Positions 1 through 9,173 of a stretch of DNA of 64,000 nucleotides are shown piece after piece (positions within the stretch are counted from its first letter, which is position 1; the number at the start of each line of letters is the position of its first letter). This stretch comes from Pseudogemmobacter bohemicus (GTDB lineage: Bacteria; Pseudomonadota; Alphaproteobacteria; Rhodobacterales; Rhodobacteraceae): NCBI RefSeq assembly GCF_003290025.1, contig NZ_QNHG01000002.1, forward strand, positions 1,059,561 to 1,123,560. Direction: 5' to 3'. A model generated the notes under the pieces. That model made no database searches, had not been told where the DNA came from, and saw nothing but the letters and a program-made list of their open reading frames with translations. The position numbers and the translations under genes were made by a program.

Positions 1-44
1 GGCTGGGGAATCCGGCAGGATTGCCCATACCCGAAAATGGCGAT

Positions 45-1379
45 TTACGGCAACAAAGGCGACCAGGCCGGGTCGGAAGCCGGCCCGTCGGTCGGGATTT
101 GTTTCAGGTTCCGACCGGTGATATCGACCGACCACAGCGAGGCCTGACCGCCGCCGCCCTCGGTTTCGCGGGTGAACATGATCACCCGGCCATTCGGCGC
201 CCAGGTCGGGCCTTCATCAAGGAAGGACGAGGTCAGGAGCCGCTCTTCCGAGCCATCGGTGCGCATGACGCCGATATGAAAGCGGCCCTGATACTGTTTG
301 GTAAAGGCGATCAGGTCGCCGCGCGGGCTCCAGACCGGGGTGCCATAGCGCCCCTCTCCGCCCGAGATCCGGCCGCCTTCGCCGCCGGCGGCACCCATGA
401 TATAGACCTGGCTGCCGCCGGTGCGGTCGCTCTCGAACACGATCTTGCTGCCATCGGGCGAGAAACAGGGCGCGGTCTCGATCGAGGGCGCATTGGTCAG
501 CTGCTGCGCCTGGCCCGAAGAGAGGCTCATCTTGTAGATGTCGGTATTGCCGCCGCGCTCAAGACTGAACACGACCGAGCCGCCATCGGGCGAGAACCTG
601 GGTGCAAAGGTCATGGTGCCGGGCTGTTCGGCCAGGGTCTGGCGTTTCAGATTGGACAGGTTCAGCAGCGTGATGCGCGGGAAGCCGGTCTCATAGCTGG
701 TGTAAAGCAGCCGGTCGCCATTCGGCGAAAACCGCGGCGCCAGCACGATAGAGGCGCTGTCGGTCAGGTATTGCACATTGGCGCCGTCGTAATCCATCAC
801 GGCAAGGCGCTTGAGGCGGGCGTTTTTCGGCCCCGACTCTGCGACATAGACCACGCGGCTGTCGAAATAGCCGCCCTCACCGGTGATCTTGGAATAAACC
901 ACATCGGCCACTTTATGGGCCATGCGGCGCCAGCCCGCTTTGGTGCCGGCGAATTGCATCGCGGCGCCGTCGAGTTGCTGGCCGTTCGAGACGTCATAGG
1001 CGCGGAATTTGACGGTGATGCGGTCCCCGGCGGCGGAAACCGCACCGACGATCAGCACGCGGGAATTGATCGCGCGCCAGTCTTCGTAACTGATGGCGCC
1101 GTCAAAGCCCTGGATGCGGCCGATATAGGCCTCCTGGCCGATGGTACGGAAAAAACCCGTCCCATCGAGGTCGGAGGTTACCACCCGCGACAGATCGCTG
1201 GCGAGATTGCCGGCGCCGCCCTCGTCGACAAACATCGGCACCGCAATCGGCATTGGCTCGATCACGCCCTGACCGATCACGATCCGGGGCGGCTGGCCGT
1301 CCTGTGCGCGCGCCATTGCAGGGATCATCGCGGCCCCTGCAAGCAGGGTGGTCGCAAAGCTTCTTCTGGTGAAGGTCAT
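45..1379 (-). CDS. tolB: Tol-Pal system periplasmic protein TolB
   Basis: TolB is the periplasmic beta-propeller of the Tol-Pal envelope complex; it binds Pal and helps keep the outer membrane attached during division. The 444-residue length fits the family. An N-terminal signal peptide ending near AMARAQDG is followed by the TolB N-terminal domain (about residues 30-165). WD40-like propeller blades follow, seen as repeated [32 protein letters not shown] and [10 protein letters not shown] motifs (about 210-440). The ATG is preceded by an AGAGG ribosome site. It is the last visible gene of a minus-strand run tolQ-tolR-tolA-small gene-tolB; pal would be expected beyond the left edge but is not in view. 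Very confident. Confidence 0.97.
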   Translation of the reverse strand: MTFTRRSFATTLLAGAAMIPAMARAQDGQPPRIVIGQGVIEPMPIAVPMFVDEGGAGNLASDLSRVVTSDLDGTGFFRTIGQEAYIGRIQGFDGAISYEDWRAINSRVLIVGAVSAAGDRITVKFRAYDVSNGQQLDGAAMQFAGTKAGWRRMAHKVADVVYSKITGEGGYFDSRVVYVAESGPKNARLKRLAVMDYDGANVQYLTDSASIVLAPRFSPNGDRLLYTSYETGFPRITLLNLSNLKRQTLAEQPGTMTFAPRFSPDGGSVVFSLERGGNTDIYKMSLSSGQAQQLTNAPSIETAPCFSPDGSKIVFESDRTGGSQVYIMGAAGGEGGRISGGEGRYGTPVWSPRGDLIAFTKQYQGRFHIGVMRTDGSEERLLTSSFLDEGPTWAPNGRVIMFTRETEGGGGQASLWSVDITGRNLKQIPTDGPASDPAWSPLLP

Positions 1380-1494
1380 CTGCCTCTCGCTCCGATCTCG
1401 TCCGGTCTGCTGCCGGTTTTGCGGGTCCTGGTTAAAACATCCGCCGTAAACGTATCACGGGGGAAATGGGTTCCGGTGTCATCTGACATCTGTG

Positions 1495-1998
1495 TCATTG
1501 CGCTGGATCCGCGGCGGGGCGCTCTTCGGGGGCACCGAAAACCAGATCGACAACGGCGCGGTGCGGCTCGCCATCCGCGAGATACCGCAGGGGCACGGTC
1601 AGCAAGCCGGCATCAAGCGCCCTCCTCACGCTGCGCTTCGCGAATTTCTGCGTGGCAGTCGCGATATCACCGGGCGGTCCGGAATAGGCTATGACGTCGA
1701 TTACAGGCTGGTCGATGCTCTGGTTAAAGCAAAGCCGCAGGACCACTCGCGCCCCTGCAGCGCCCTCAGGCCGGTCGTCTGCATCGGTAAGCGAGAGGAT
1801 GCTTCGGCCAATCCATCTTACCGCAGTTGGGTCGAGGGCGTTTTGCGGCCTGAGATTGGCGCAGGTGAAGGTCTCGACCACTGCATTTATCCGGCGCTCG
1901 GTATTGGCAAGGCCAGGGCCTGCGGCCAGCAGGCCGCCAGTCACCAGCGCTGCGCGTAGTATGGTGTGTCCGAGCGGTAAGGCGGCGGTCGCAGCCAT
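1495..1998 (-). CDS. Periplasmic protein resembling TolA C-terminal domain
   Basis: This 167-residue protein has an N-terminal export signal (about residues 1-31, ending GPGLA-N) and no further membrane segment. Its second half can be laid on the C-terminal domain of the neighbouring TolA: both contain V(V/I)xxRxxF(D/N)Q, then a helix with RS and RA, then a final DLVF, with 62 and 64 residues from the F to the DLVF end. I infer that it is a soluble stand-alone TolA-domain-III-like protein. Two cysteines (in FTC and LCF) could form a disulfide. Its ATG overlaps the tolA TGA by one base (TGATG), indicating translational coupling. Such a gene is not part of the standard tol operon; the function is unknown and might be competition for, or modulation of, TolA-TolB/Pal contacts. 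Confidence 0.75.
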   Translation of the reverse strand: MAATAALPLGHTILRAALVTGGLLAAGPGLANTERRINAVVETFTCANLRPQNALDPTAVRWIGRSILSLTDADDRPEGAAGARVVLRLCFNQSIDQPVIDVIAYSGPPGDIATATQKFAKRSVRRALDAGLLTVPLRYLADGEPHRAVVDLVFGAPEERPAADPAQ

Positions 1999-3242
1999 CA
2001 GCGCAGCCTCATCCCATTGGCGTCAAACACCAGATCGAGCACCTTCCAGGTCTCGTATTTATCCGCCGGCAGCGGAATGCCGCCTTCGGTATAGGCGCGG
2101 GTGATGGCCGAGCGCGCATTGCGGAAGGCCACATCAATCGCTTGCTGGCTCGGCCCGGTGGATTCGCCTGCCAGAAGGTTCATGCCGGTCGGCTTACCGG
2201 CCTGGTCAAAGGTCACGCGCACGACGATGACAGTCGACATCGCCTCGGTCCCCATGGTGCCGACATTCCATTTCGAACCGATGGCCGAAGAGATATTCCC
2301 CATCTCGCTGCCGCTGAGCGGCGGGCCGCTGGCGGCCTGACCCTGGCCACCCGAACCGGCGCTGGCGGCAGCCGCTGCTGCGGCAGCCGCGGCGGCCTCT
2401 TCCTCGGCGCGGGCCTGGGCTTCGCGGCGGGCGCGGGCCTCGGCTTCCTGGGTGGCGCGGTCTTCGGCGGCAACCTCGGCAGCGATGCGGGCATCGCGCT
2501 CTTCCTGAGTTTCCGCCGCAGGCTCCGGCGTTGGCGCCGGGCGGTTGGGGCGCGGTTTCGGACGCGGCGAGGTCTGCATCCCCAGCGATTCCTCGGGGCG
2601 GTCCTGAGCGTTCTCTTCGGTCAGCAGCACATCGCCGGTATCCTGCGGCGCGGTCGCGGTCTGTTCTTCGCGCGGCGGCTCGGGCGTCGGCTCTTCGGCT
2701 GGCGTCACCGCTTCCTGCGGGGCGTCAGAAGTGGGCGTGTCCTCGGGAACCGGGGCCGGATTGGGAGCCACGATATTTGCGGGCCGGGGTTTCGGCCTGA
2801 TCGACGAACTCATCGTCGGAATCGCCTGTTCCTCGGGCGCGAAAACGGCCTCGGGCGGCGCGGGATTTTCGATCACCGGCTCGGGCGTGGGTTCGGGTTC
2901 CGGCGTGGGCGGCGGCGGAGTGGGCTCGGGTTCGGGCTGGGGTTCCTGAACCGGTTCCGGTTCAGGCTCGGGGGCCGGTTCCGGTATTGGCGCATCGACC
3001 GAGGGTTCGACCGGATCGGGGGCCGAGATGGTTTCCGCCGGGTCGGGCGACGGCTCGGTCGCGTTTGCCGCAGCGGCCTCCATCGCGGCGAACTCTGCCG
3101 AGCTCACCGTTGAAACCGTCATCGACATCTGTTCAGGCGGCTTTGACGGCGAGAACAGCCAGTCGCCAAGCATCACCCAGAGGATCAGGCCGGCATGGCC
3201 TGCTCCGGAGAGGATGGTGCCTGTTTTGAAGCGCCCTTCCAT
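1998..3242 (-). CDS. tolA: Energy transducer TolA
   Basis: TolA is the inner-membrane-anchored spanning protein that transmits proton-motive force from TolQR to TolB/Pal. The 414-residue protein has one N-terminal membrane segment (about residues 8-30, after MEGRFKTG). A long Pro/Glu-rich stretch with PEPEPEP repeats and an Ala/Glu/Arg helical stretch (DARIAAEVAAEDRATQEAEA) form the spanning domain. The last 90 residues form the TolA/TonB-like C-terminal domain ending WKVLDLVFDANGMRLR. The start at 3242 is preferred because AAGGCGG sits just upstream, overlapping the tolR stop; an upstream ATG at 3278 lies inside tolR. Domain II is Pro-rich rather than the long Lys/Ala helix of enterobacteria, as I recall for other alphaproteobacteria. 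Confidence 0.93.
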   Translation of the reverse strand: MEGRFKTGTILSGAGHAGLILWVMLGDWLFSPSKPPEQMSMTVSTVSSAEFAAMEAAAANATEPSPDPAETISAPDPVEPSVDAPIPEPAPEPEPEPVQEPQPEPEPTPPPPTPEPEPTPEPVIENPAPPEAVFAPEEQAIPTMSSSIRPKPRPANIVAPNPAPVPEDTPTSDAPQEAVTPAEEPTPEPPREEQTATAPQDTGDVLLTEENAQDRPEESLGMQTSPRPKPRPNRPAPTPEPAAETQEERDARIAAEVAAEDRATQEAEARARREAQARAEEEAAAAAAAAAAASAGSGGQGQAASGPPLSGSEMGNISSAIGSKWNVGTMGTEAMSTVIVVRVTFDQAGKPTGMNLLAGESTGPSQQAIDVAFRNARSAITRAYTEGGIPLPADKYETWKVLDLVFDANGMRLR

Positions 3243-3255
3243 CTGCTGATCCGCC

Positions 3256-3741
<486 letters not shown>

Positions 3742-3744
3742 GGA

Positions 3745-4437
3745 TCAGGAATCCAGCTGGCGCGACAGGATGGTCGCGAATTCATCGGCGAAGCTTTCCC
3801 AGTTGCCCTGGATATGTTCGCTGTCGGCATTCAGTTTGTTGTAGAAGACCACGGCCGGGATAGCGGCGATCAGGCCGATACCGGTCGCCAGCAGCGCCTC
3901 GGCAATACCGGGTGCCACAACGGCGAGCGAGGTGTTTTGCGAGATCGCGATTTCCTCGAAGGAGTTTTTGATCCCCCAGATCGTGCCGAACAGCCCGATA
4001 AAGGGCGCGGTCGAGCCGGTGGTTGCGAGGAAGGAAAGGCCGGAATTCAGCTTTTCGCTTTCGCGTGCGATGGCGACATCCATGGCGCGGTCGATCCGGG
4101 CCTGGGCGCCGGCGATCAGCGCGCCATCCTGTTTATGGCTGCGGCGCCATTCCAGCATGCCGGCGGCGAAGACGCGTTCCGAGGCGCCCTGAGGCTCGGG
4201 CCCGATCCGCTCATAAAGCTCGTCCAGCGGCTCGCCCGACCAGAAGGCCTGGTCGAAGGCCTGGGCCTCGGCGCGGGATTTGCGGAAGAGGATATGTTTC
4301 TGGATGATGATCGCCCATGACCAGAAGGACATGACGATCAAAATGATCATCACCAGCTTGACCGTGAGGGTCGCACGGGCGAAGAGGGCCAGCAGCGAGA
4401 AGTCAATCTCCTGCGCCATCGCGATGGTTTCGTTCAT
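3745..4437 (-). CDS. tolQ: Protein TolQ (MotA/TolQ/ExbB proton channel)
   Basis: TolQ forms the pentameric inner-membrane proton channel that energises TolA. The 230-residue protein has the family layout of three membrane helices: about residues 26-46 (VKLVMIILIVMSFWSWAII), about 138-160 and about 170-195. The C-terminal MotA/ExbB signature reads STAPFIGLFGTIWGIKNSF and GIAEALLATGIGLIAAIPAVV. It is the first gene of the tolQRAB run. The promoter should lie in the 500-base gap to the divergent ybgC. Confidence 0.97.
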   Translation of the reverse strand: MNETIAMAQEIDFSLLALFARATLTVKLVMIILIVMSFWSWAIIIQKHILFRKSRAEAQAFDQAFWSGEPLDELYERIGPEPQGASERVFAAGMLEWRRSHKQDGALIAGAQARIDRAMDVAIARESEKLNSGLSFLATTGSTAPFIGLFGTIWGIKNSFEEIAISQNTSLAVVAPGIAEALLATGIGLIAAIPAVVFYNKLNADSEHIQGNWESFADEFATILSRQLDS

Positions 4438-4945
4438 TGCGCCTGCTCGTTCTTAAGGTCGCCGGTCAGTGTTCGCCGGTCGTTAGACCTGATTCTAGCA
4501 GTGTTACAAGGGGAATGCCAACACATCTTGGCGAATATGGCGTGAGCGTGGCGGCAGATGCTGCTTTGCGGCGACTCAGTGCTGAGCCGGAGAGGGCAGC
4601 GCGCGGGTTTTCGCCGGGATCAGGGTGGCGGCGCTGTGTCGGTGCGGGCGGGTGTCTGGCCCTCACTGGCCATGTGTGTCCTGAAGAGCCTGGTCGACAG
4701 CAGGGTGTTGTGTTTTGCCGCCGGGTGGCCGGTTCCTTCGTCACGGATCACGCCGCGCTCTCGTGGACCGGATGCGGGCAGATCGCCCATTGCCTGCCAG
4801 GCGCAACAAGGCCAGGTTCACCGGGAATTCAGGTTCACCGAATTCAGCTTCACCGGGAGTTCGGGCAGGGCTTTCGGCATTCCGCCACAGGGCCGGGATC
4901 CCGTGACGGCTTTGACGACGATAACTGATGGAGGCGACGCGTCTG
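4438..4945. other. Intergenic region between divergent tolQ and ybgC
   Basis: About 500 bases separate tolQ (minus) and ybgC (plus), unusually long for this window. An open frame crosses it on the plus strand but its translation is Cys/Arg/Gly-rich without any recognisable family and without a ribosome site, so it is not called. It must hold the promoters for both transcripts; no convincing sigma70 pair was found. A cluster of three short direct repeats lies near the ybgC side. Confidence 0.5.
4813..4862. repeat. Three imperfect direct repeats upstream of ybgC
   Basis: Three adjacent copies of a 15-17-base unit with core TTCACCG are seen: CAGGTTCACCGGGAATT, CAGGTTCACCGAATTC and AGCTTCACCGGGAGTTC. 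They lie 85-135 bases upstream of the ybgC start. They may be an operator array or a chance local duplication. Confidence 0.6.
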
Positions 4946-5371
4946 ATGACGGATCAGGAGCGGTATTTTATCCATAAAATCAGAGTATACTATGCGGATA
5001 CCGATGCCGGGGGCATCGTCTATCATGCCAGATATCTCGAATTCGCCGAGCGCTGTCGGTCAGAGCTTCTGCGTCACATCTCACATCCTTTGATTTCCGA
5101 TGGCGGAAATCAGTTTGTGGTGCGGAAGTCTCAGATTGAATGGCGCGCGCCCGCGCGGCTTGATGATCTGCTTGTCTGCAGAACAGGCATTGAGGACATC
5201 AGGGGCGCAAGGGTGACGATGCGGCATGAGATGCTGCTGGGGGATAGCGCGGTGACGGTGATGGTGGTGGAGCTGGCCTATGTGACCGCCAGCCATAAAC
5301 CGGTCAGGCTGCCTGAAGCGCTGATATCCGCGATGCGGCAATTTGCGGTCTGTGACGCTGGCAAGCGCTGA
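4946..5371 (+). CDS. ybgC: Tol-Pal-associated acyl-CoA thioesterase YbgC
   Basis: YbgC is a hot-dog-fold acyl-CoA thioesterase that is usually encoded immediately before tolQ. The 141-residue product shows the family signature YYADTDAGGIVYHARYLEF (about residues 13-31) with the catalytic aspartate of the YADTDAGG loop, and typical RSELLRH and VVELAYV strands. An in-frame ATG lies at 4928, but it overlaps the GGAGG ribosome site (4930-4934) that serves the ATG at 4946, so 4946 is chosen. Unlike the usual arrangement it is not co-directional with tolQ but divergent from it. Function is confident; the orientation is the odd point. Confidence 0.93.
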   Translation: MTDQERYFIHKIRVYYADTDAGGIVYHARYLEFAERCRSELLRHISHPLISDGGNQFVVRKSQIEWRAPARLDDLLVCRTGIEDIRGARVTMRHEMLLGDSAVTVMVVELAYVTASHKPVRLPEALISAMRQFAVCDAGKR

Positions 5372-5389
5372 TTATCGCGGTTGCGATAA
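5372..5389 (+). terminator. Hairpin directly after ybgC stop
   Basis: A perfect 7-bp stem TTATCGC/GCGATAA with a GGTT loop begins at the base after the ybgC TGA. There is no T-tract, so it may be a weak terminator or an RNA end stabiliser. Confidence 0.4.
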
Positions 5390-5410
5390 GGGATATGGCG
5401 CGCGGCCAGT

Positions 5411-5427
5411 CCGGGCTCTGAGCCCGG
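5411..5427. terminator. Hairpin between convergent genes
   Basis: CCGGGCTC-T-GAGCCCGG is a near-perfect palindrome (effective stem CCGGGC with a 5-base loop) in the gap between the convergent ybgC and the 5538-6176 gene. No T-tract follows, so terminator function is inferred from position only. Confidence 0.35.
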
Positions 5428-5537
5428 TCACGGCGAAAGAAACAGCACGAAAGCGCTGCCGGCTTTCAATTCCGCGCCTGAGGCCCAGGGCATGGAATTC
5501 AGGGCTGCGCCCCAAGACATGGGACCGGGCATTCGCG

Positions 5538-6176
5538 TTACCCTGCTGCGTCATCGGGGGGCAGCATGCGTGCCATCAGCCGCAGCGCATGGCCGGGATC
5601 GGCGGCGACTGCCGGCAGCACCGGATCATAGGCGGCGCGGATCACCAATGCGAGGTCGGGATGCAGGATCACGCCGCCGCTTTCGGTGCGGGCCAGCGGT
5701 GAGATCTGGCTGAAGGCACCATCTGCAAAAGACAGCATCGCCTCGGCGCCCTGGGCCAGAGCGAGGTCCTGGGCCGGCATCTGCGCGAGATGGTCATCCA
5801 TGCGCAGGAACAGGAAGACGGCTTTGATCGCGCCGGCCTCGTCAAAGCGGAAGGTGCGGTAGCGGTTGGCGCCCTGCGCCTCAAGCCGGGTGCAGAGATC
5901 GGCGAGGCCGGGGATCATCCGATCGAGTTTCGGCACCTGCGGCAGCTCGGCCCAGTCGCGGAAGAAGAAGACCATCAGATTGGCGCCAAGCTCGGGGTCG
6001 GTTTCCGCCATGCGGTGGCCGGCGAGCAGGACAACCGCCTCGATGGCGCCCTTGACGGTGGAGAGCGTCGCGTCATCGGTGCCGAAGATCACCGGCACGA
6101 TGGGACGGCCCCAGCGGGCGCAAAGGAAGCTGCCATCGGGTCGGGTGAAGAGGGTCTGAATCTGATCTGGCGTCAT
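5538..6176 (-). CDS. Conserved hypothetical protein, unknown function
   Basis: A 212-residue soluble protein without a signal peptide or membrane segment; I do not recognise a named domain. Regions that look conserved are DGSFLCARWGRPIVPVIFG near the N terminus, a helical VVLLAGHRMAETDPELGANLMVFF stretch, and YRTFRFDEAGAIKAVFLFLRMD in the middle. The ATG at 6176 is preferred over a GTG two codons upstream; neither has a strong ribosome site. It is convergent with ybgC and divergent from the YmdB-type gene. Codon use matches the neighbours, so it is probably a lineage-core gene of unknown role. Confidence 0.75.
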   Translation of the reverse strand: MTPDQIQTLFTRPDGSFLCARWGRPIVPVIFGTDDATLSTVKGAIEAVVLLAGHRMAETDPELGANLMVFFFRDWAELPQVPKLDRMIPGLADLCTRLEAQGANRYRTFRFDEAGAIKAVFLFLRMDDHLAQMPAQDLALAQGAEAMLSFADGAFSQISPLARTESGGVILHPDLALVIRAAYDPVLPAVAADPGHALRLMARMLPPDDAAG

Positions 6177-6243
6177 GGTCACTGGTTAGCGGGTTCTGTG
6201 CATGGGCTCAACCTGGCGCATCTGGACGGGCCTGGACGCCTCC

Positions 6244-6270
6244 GGCGGGAGTATTTAAGTCAAGAGGAAG
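6244..6270 (+). repeat. Copy of a GGGA-TATTT...AAGA-GAAG intergenic motif
   Basis: The segment GGCGGGAGTATTTAAGTC followed by AAGAGGAAG resembles the reverse complement of 9057-9083 (CCTGGGATATTTTTGGACAGATGAAG). Two similar intergenic copies within 3 kb suggest a dispersed element; from memory such motifs are common in Rhodobacterales gaps. Confidence 0.45.
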
Positions 6271-6312
6271 GGGGCTTGCAGGGAAGGGGGAGGAGGCATA
6301 AGCGGGAATGCC

Positions 6313-7125
6313 ATGAAACTGCTTTTTCTTGGCGATGTGATGGGGCGCAGCGGGCGGTCGGCAATTGCGGCTGGCCTTCCGAAGATGCGCGCGGATTGGG
6401 GTCTCGATTTTGTCGTGGTCAATGGCGAGAACGCGACCGGCGGCATGGGGCTTTCTGCCGAACATGCGAAGGGGATCCTGGCGGCGGGGGCTGATGTGGT
6501 CACGCTGGGGGATCATGCCTTTGACCAGAAGGACATGGCGCAGTTTCTGGAGGTGGAGCCGCGGGTGATCCGGCCGCTGAACTATTCCAGAATCGCACCG
6601 GGGCGGGGCGGGCGGATCTTTGACGCTCCGGGCGGGCGCAAGGTGCTTGTGGCGCAGGTTCTGGGCCGGGTCTTTATGAAACAGCCCTTTGATGACCCTT
6701 TCTCGGCGATTGATCCGCTGCTGAAGGCGCATCGGCTGGGGGTTGGGGTTCAGGCCTCAATCATTGATATTCATGCCGAGGCAACCTCGGAGAAGATGGG
6801 GCTGGGCCATTGGTGCGACGGCCAGGCGAGCCTTGTCGTCGGCACCCATACGCATGTGCCCACCGGAGATGCGCAGATCCTCAAGGGCGGCACCGCCTAT
6901 CTGTCTGACGCCGGCATGTGCGGCGATTATGATTCGGTGATCGGTATGGAGAAGCTGGAGCCGATGCGCCGTTTCGTCACCGGCATGTCGAAAACCCGGT
7001 TCGAGCCGGCGGCGGGCGAGGCGACGCTTTCGGGCGTCTATGTCGAGACCGATGACCGCAGCGGGCTGGCCAGGCGGGTGGTGATGGTGCGTCAGGGCGG
7101 CAGGCTGCAGCAATCTGGCCCGTGA
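6313..7125 (+). CDS. TIGR00282-family metallophosphoesterase (YmdB-like)
   Basis: A 270-residue metal-dependent phosphoesterase of the YmdB family, whose characterised members hydrolyse 2',3'-cyclic nucleotides. The metal-binding motifs are in family order: FLGDVMGRSGR at the N terminus, VNGENATGGMGLS (about 36-48), TLGDHAFDQ (about 63-71), IDIHAEATSEKMG (about 151-163) and VVGTHTHVPTGDAQIL (about 176-191). Length is standard for the family. It lies upstream of the SLC13 permease gene on the same strand; a hairpin in between may separate the transcripts. Cytoplasmic; the substrate in alphaproteobacteria is not established by the sequence. Confidence 0.92.
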   Translation: MKLLFLGDVMGRSGRSAIAAGLPKMRADWGLDFVVVNGENATGGMGLSAEHAKGILAAGADVVTLGDHAFDQKDMAQFLEVEPRVIRPLNYSRIAPGRGGRIFDAPGGRKVLVAQVLGRVFMKQPFDDPFSAIDPLLKAHRLGVGVQASIIDIHAEATSEKMGLGHWCDGQASLVVGTHTHVPTGDAQILKGGTAYLSDAGMCGDYDSVIGMEKLEPMRRFVTGMSKTRFEPAAGEATLSGVYVETDDRSGLARRVVMVRQGGRLQQSGP

Positions 7126-7146
7126 GCGCCCCCGCGAAGGTGAGTT

Positions 7147-7173
7147 TTGCTGCCTGTAGCATGCTGGCAGCAA
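7147..7173 (+). terminator. Hairpin after YmdB-like gene
   Basis: A perfect 8-bp stem TTGCTGCC/GGCAGCAA with an 11-base loop (itself containing the palindrome AGCATGCT) lies 22 bases after the stop at 7125. It has no long T-tract, so it is a possible weak terminator. Confidence 0.45.
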
Positions 7174-7264
7174 TGCTTTCCGTTAAGACGACCTTGTTTG
7201 TAGAATTTTCTTCCCCGGCATGGGCGCGCCGCCTATAAGGCCCTCAGTCCAGCTGAAGGTCATA

Positions 7265-9043
7265 ATGCTCTGGTTTGAAATCTCCGCCGCTGCGCAGCCC
7301 TGGGTCGCACTGACCGTTCTTGTCGTGATGTTCGGCCTTTTCGTCTCCGAGATCATCCCGGTCGAGGTGACGGCGATTGCGGCGGCTGCGGTGATGATGG
7401 TGCTGGGGTTCCTGCCCCTGGCGGAAGCGCAATCCGTGCTGTCGAACCCGGCGCCCTGGACGATTGCGCTGATGTTTCTGGTGATGGGCGGGCTGGTCAG
7501 AACCGGCGCCATCGAGCAGGTGATCCATACCGCCGAGAAATCGGTCGAGGGGCGCCCGCGCGTCACCATCGTCGCGCTGTTTTCCTTTATCGCGGTGGCT
7601 TCGGCCTTTATGAACAACACGCCGCTGGTGGCAGTGATGATTCCGGTGGTCATGCAACTGGCGCTGAAAATGGGGGCGGCACCGTCCAAGCTGCTGATCC
7701 CGCTGTCTTATATGACAGTGATGGCGGGAATGATGACGCTGATCGGCACCTCGACCAACCTGCTGGTGGATGGGGTGGCGGTAAAGGCCGGGATGCCGCA
7801 TTTCTCGCTTTTCGAGATCTTCCCGCTCGGTCTCGCGGTCACCATTGCCGGCGCGATCTTTCTGGGCCTCTTCGCCAACCGCCTGCTGCCGGTGCGCCAG
7901 TCGATGGGGATGCTGCTGACCGACCGGCGCAAGATGAAATATTTCACCGAAGTGGCGATCCCCGAGGACAGCCCGCTTGTCGGCCAGGCACCGCTGGAGG
8001 TTGATCTGTTCCGCAGGAACGGTGTGCGGCTGATCGACGTCTTGCGCGGTGACGCCTCGCTGCGCCGCGACCTCGCGCCGGTGCGACTGGAGCCCGGCGA
8101 CCGCGTGGTTTTGCGCGCCGAAATGGCCGATCTGATGGAATTCGACCGCCGCCGCGAGGTGCATCTGGTCGACAAGCTCTCCTCGGTGAAGACCGAGACG
8201 GTCGAGGTCCTGATCGGCCCCGGCTGCAGGATGGAGGGGCAGCGCCTCGGCGATCTGCGGCTCCGCCGCCGCTACGGCGTCTATGTGCTGGCCGCGCATC
8301 GCCGCAACCAGAATATCGGTCGCCAGCTGGATGACCTGATCGTCCGCGTCGGCGATACGCTGCTGCTCGAAGGCGCCATCGAGGATATCCAGCGCCTCGC
8401 CGCCGATATGGATCTCGTCGACATCACCCGCCCGCGCGAGAAGCCCTATCGCCGCGCCAAAGCCCCCATCGCCGTCGGCGCGCTGGCCTTCATCGTCCTG
8501 CTCTCGGCGCTCAATGTGGCCCCGATCCAGCTCCTCGCCTTCCTCGCCGTTGCGGTGATCCTCGTCACCCGCTGCGTCGACAGCGACGAGGCCTTCAGCT
8601 TTGTCGATGGCCGCCTGCTGGCGATGATCTTCGCGATGCTGGCGGTGGGCGAGGGGCTCGACCGCTCCGGCGCCGTCGAGATGATCGTGAATGCCGCCGC
8701 CCCCTGGCTCAAGGGCCTCTCACCCTTTTTCCTGATCCTCGCGGTCTATTTCCTCGGTCTCGTGCTGACCGAATTCCTCTCGAACAATGCGGTCGCAGTG
8801 ATCTACACCCCCGTCGCCATCGAGTTGGCCAACAACCTCGGCTACGACCCGCGCCCGCTGGTGGTCGCGGTGATGTTCTCGGCCACGCTCGCCTTCGCCA
8901 CCCCGGTCGGCTACCAGACCAATATGATGGTCTACGGCCCCGGCGGCTACCGCTTCTCGGATTACATGCGCGTCGGCCTGCCGCTCAACATCATCCTGAT
9001 GTTCCTTTGCTCGGCCCTGATCCCCCTCTTCTGGCCGCTCTGA
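7265..9043 (+). CDS. SLC13 family permease with RCK_C (TrkA-C) domains
   Basis: A 592-residue inner-membrane transporter of the divalent anion:sodium symporter (SLC13/CitMHS-like) superfamily. N-terminal membrane helices include [36 protein letters not shown] and [12 protein letters not shown] are the conserved NT-containing substrate motifs. Two cytoplasmic RCK_C domains sit in the middle (about residues 225-288 and 308-370, ending PGDRVVLRA and VGDTLLLEG). A second helix set follows with a repeat motif [17 protein letters not shown] and [17 protein letters not shown]. The start at 7265 is chosen because GAAGGT lies six bases upstream; an ATG at 7220 has no ribosome site. The substrate could be sulfate, a dicarboxylate or similar and cannot be told from sequence alone. 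Confidence 0.9.
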   Translation: MLWFEISAAAQPWVALTVLVVMFGLFVSEIIPVEVTAIAAAAVMMVLGFLPLAEAQSVLSNPAPWTIALMFLVMGGLVRTGAIEQVIHTAEKSVEGRPRVTIVALFSFIAVASAFMNNTPLVAVMIPVVMQLALKMGAAPSKLLIPLSYMTVMAGMMTLIGTSTNLLVDGVAVKAGMPHFSLFEIFPLGLAVTIAGAIFLGLFANRLLPVRQSMGMLLTDRRKMKYFTEVAIPEDSPLVGQAPLEVDLFRRNGVRLIDVLRGDASLRRDLAPVRLEPGDRVVLRAEMADLMEFDRRREVHLVDKLSSVKTETVEVLIGPGCRMEGQRLGDLRLRRRYGVYVLAAHRRNQNIGRQLDDLIVRVGDTLLLEGAIEDIQRLAADMDLVDITRPREKPYRRAKAPIAVGALAFIVLLSALNVAPIQLLAFLAVAVILVTRCVDSDEAFSFVDGRLLAMIFAMLAVGEGLDRSGAVEMIVNAAAPWLKGLSPFFLILAVYFLGLVLTEFLSNNAVAVIYTPVAIELANNLGYDPRPLVVAVMFSATLAFATPVGYQTNMMVYGPGGYRFSDYMRVGLPLNIILMFLCSALIPLFWPL

Positions 9044-9056
9044 CCCGCTTTTATCC

Positions 9057-9106
9057 CTTCATCTGTCCAAAAATATCCCAGGGGGTCCGGGGGACTGGTC
9101 CCCCGG
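9057..9106. repeat. ATATTT/CAGATGAAG motif plus perfect GC hairpin
   Basis: The reverse complement of 9057-9085 reads as a GGGATATTTTTGGACAGATGAAG motif, similar to the copy at 6244. It is followed by a perfect 9-bp inverted repeat CCGGGGGAC-TG-GTCCCCCGG (9087-9106). It sits between the SLC13 stop and yebC and could act as a terminator or as a REP-like element. Confidence 0.5.
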
Positions 9107-9173
9107 CTCTTGCCGCCCAGGCCCCGCGCGTTGTATGGAGGCCCACCACCGAAATCGAAGGAATGAGGCCCCT

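Noticed and set aside
4437..4928. Plus-strand 163-codon open frame filling the tolQ/ybgC gap
   Set aside because: Translation is Cys/Arg/Gly-rich with no family features, has no ribosome site, and ends exactly where ybgC begins; treated as non-coding.
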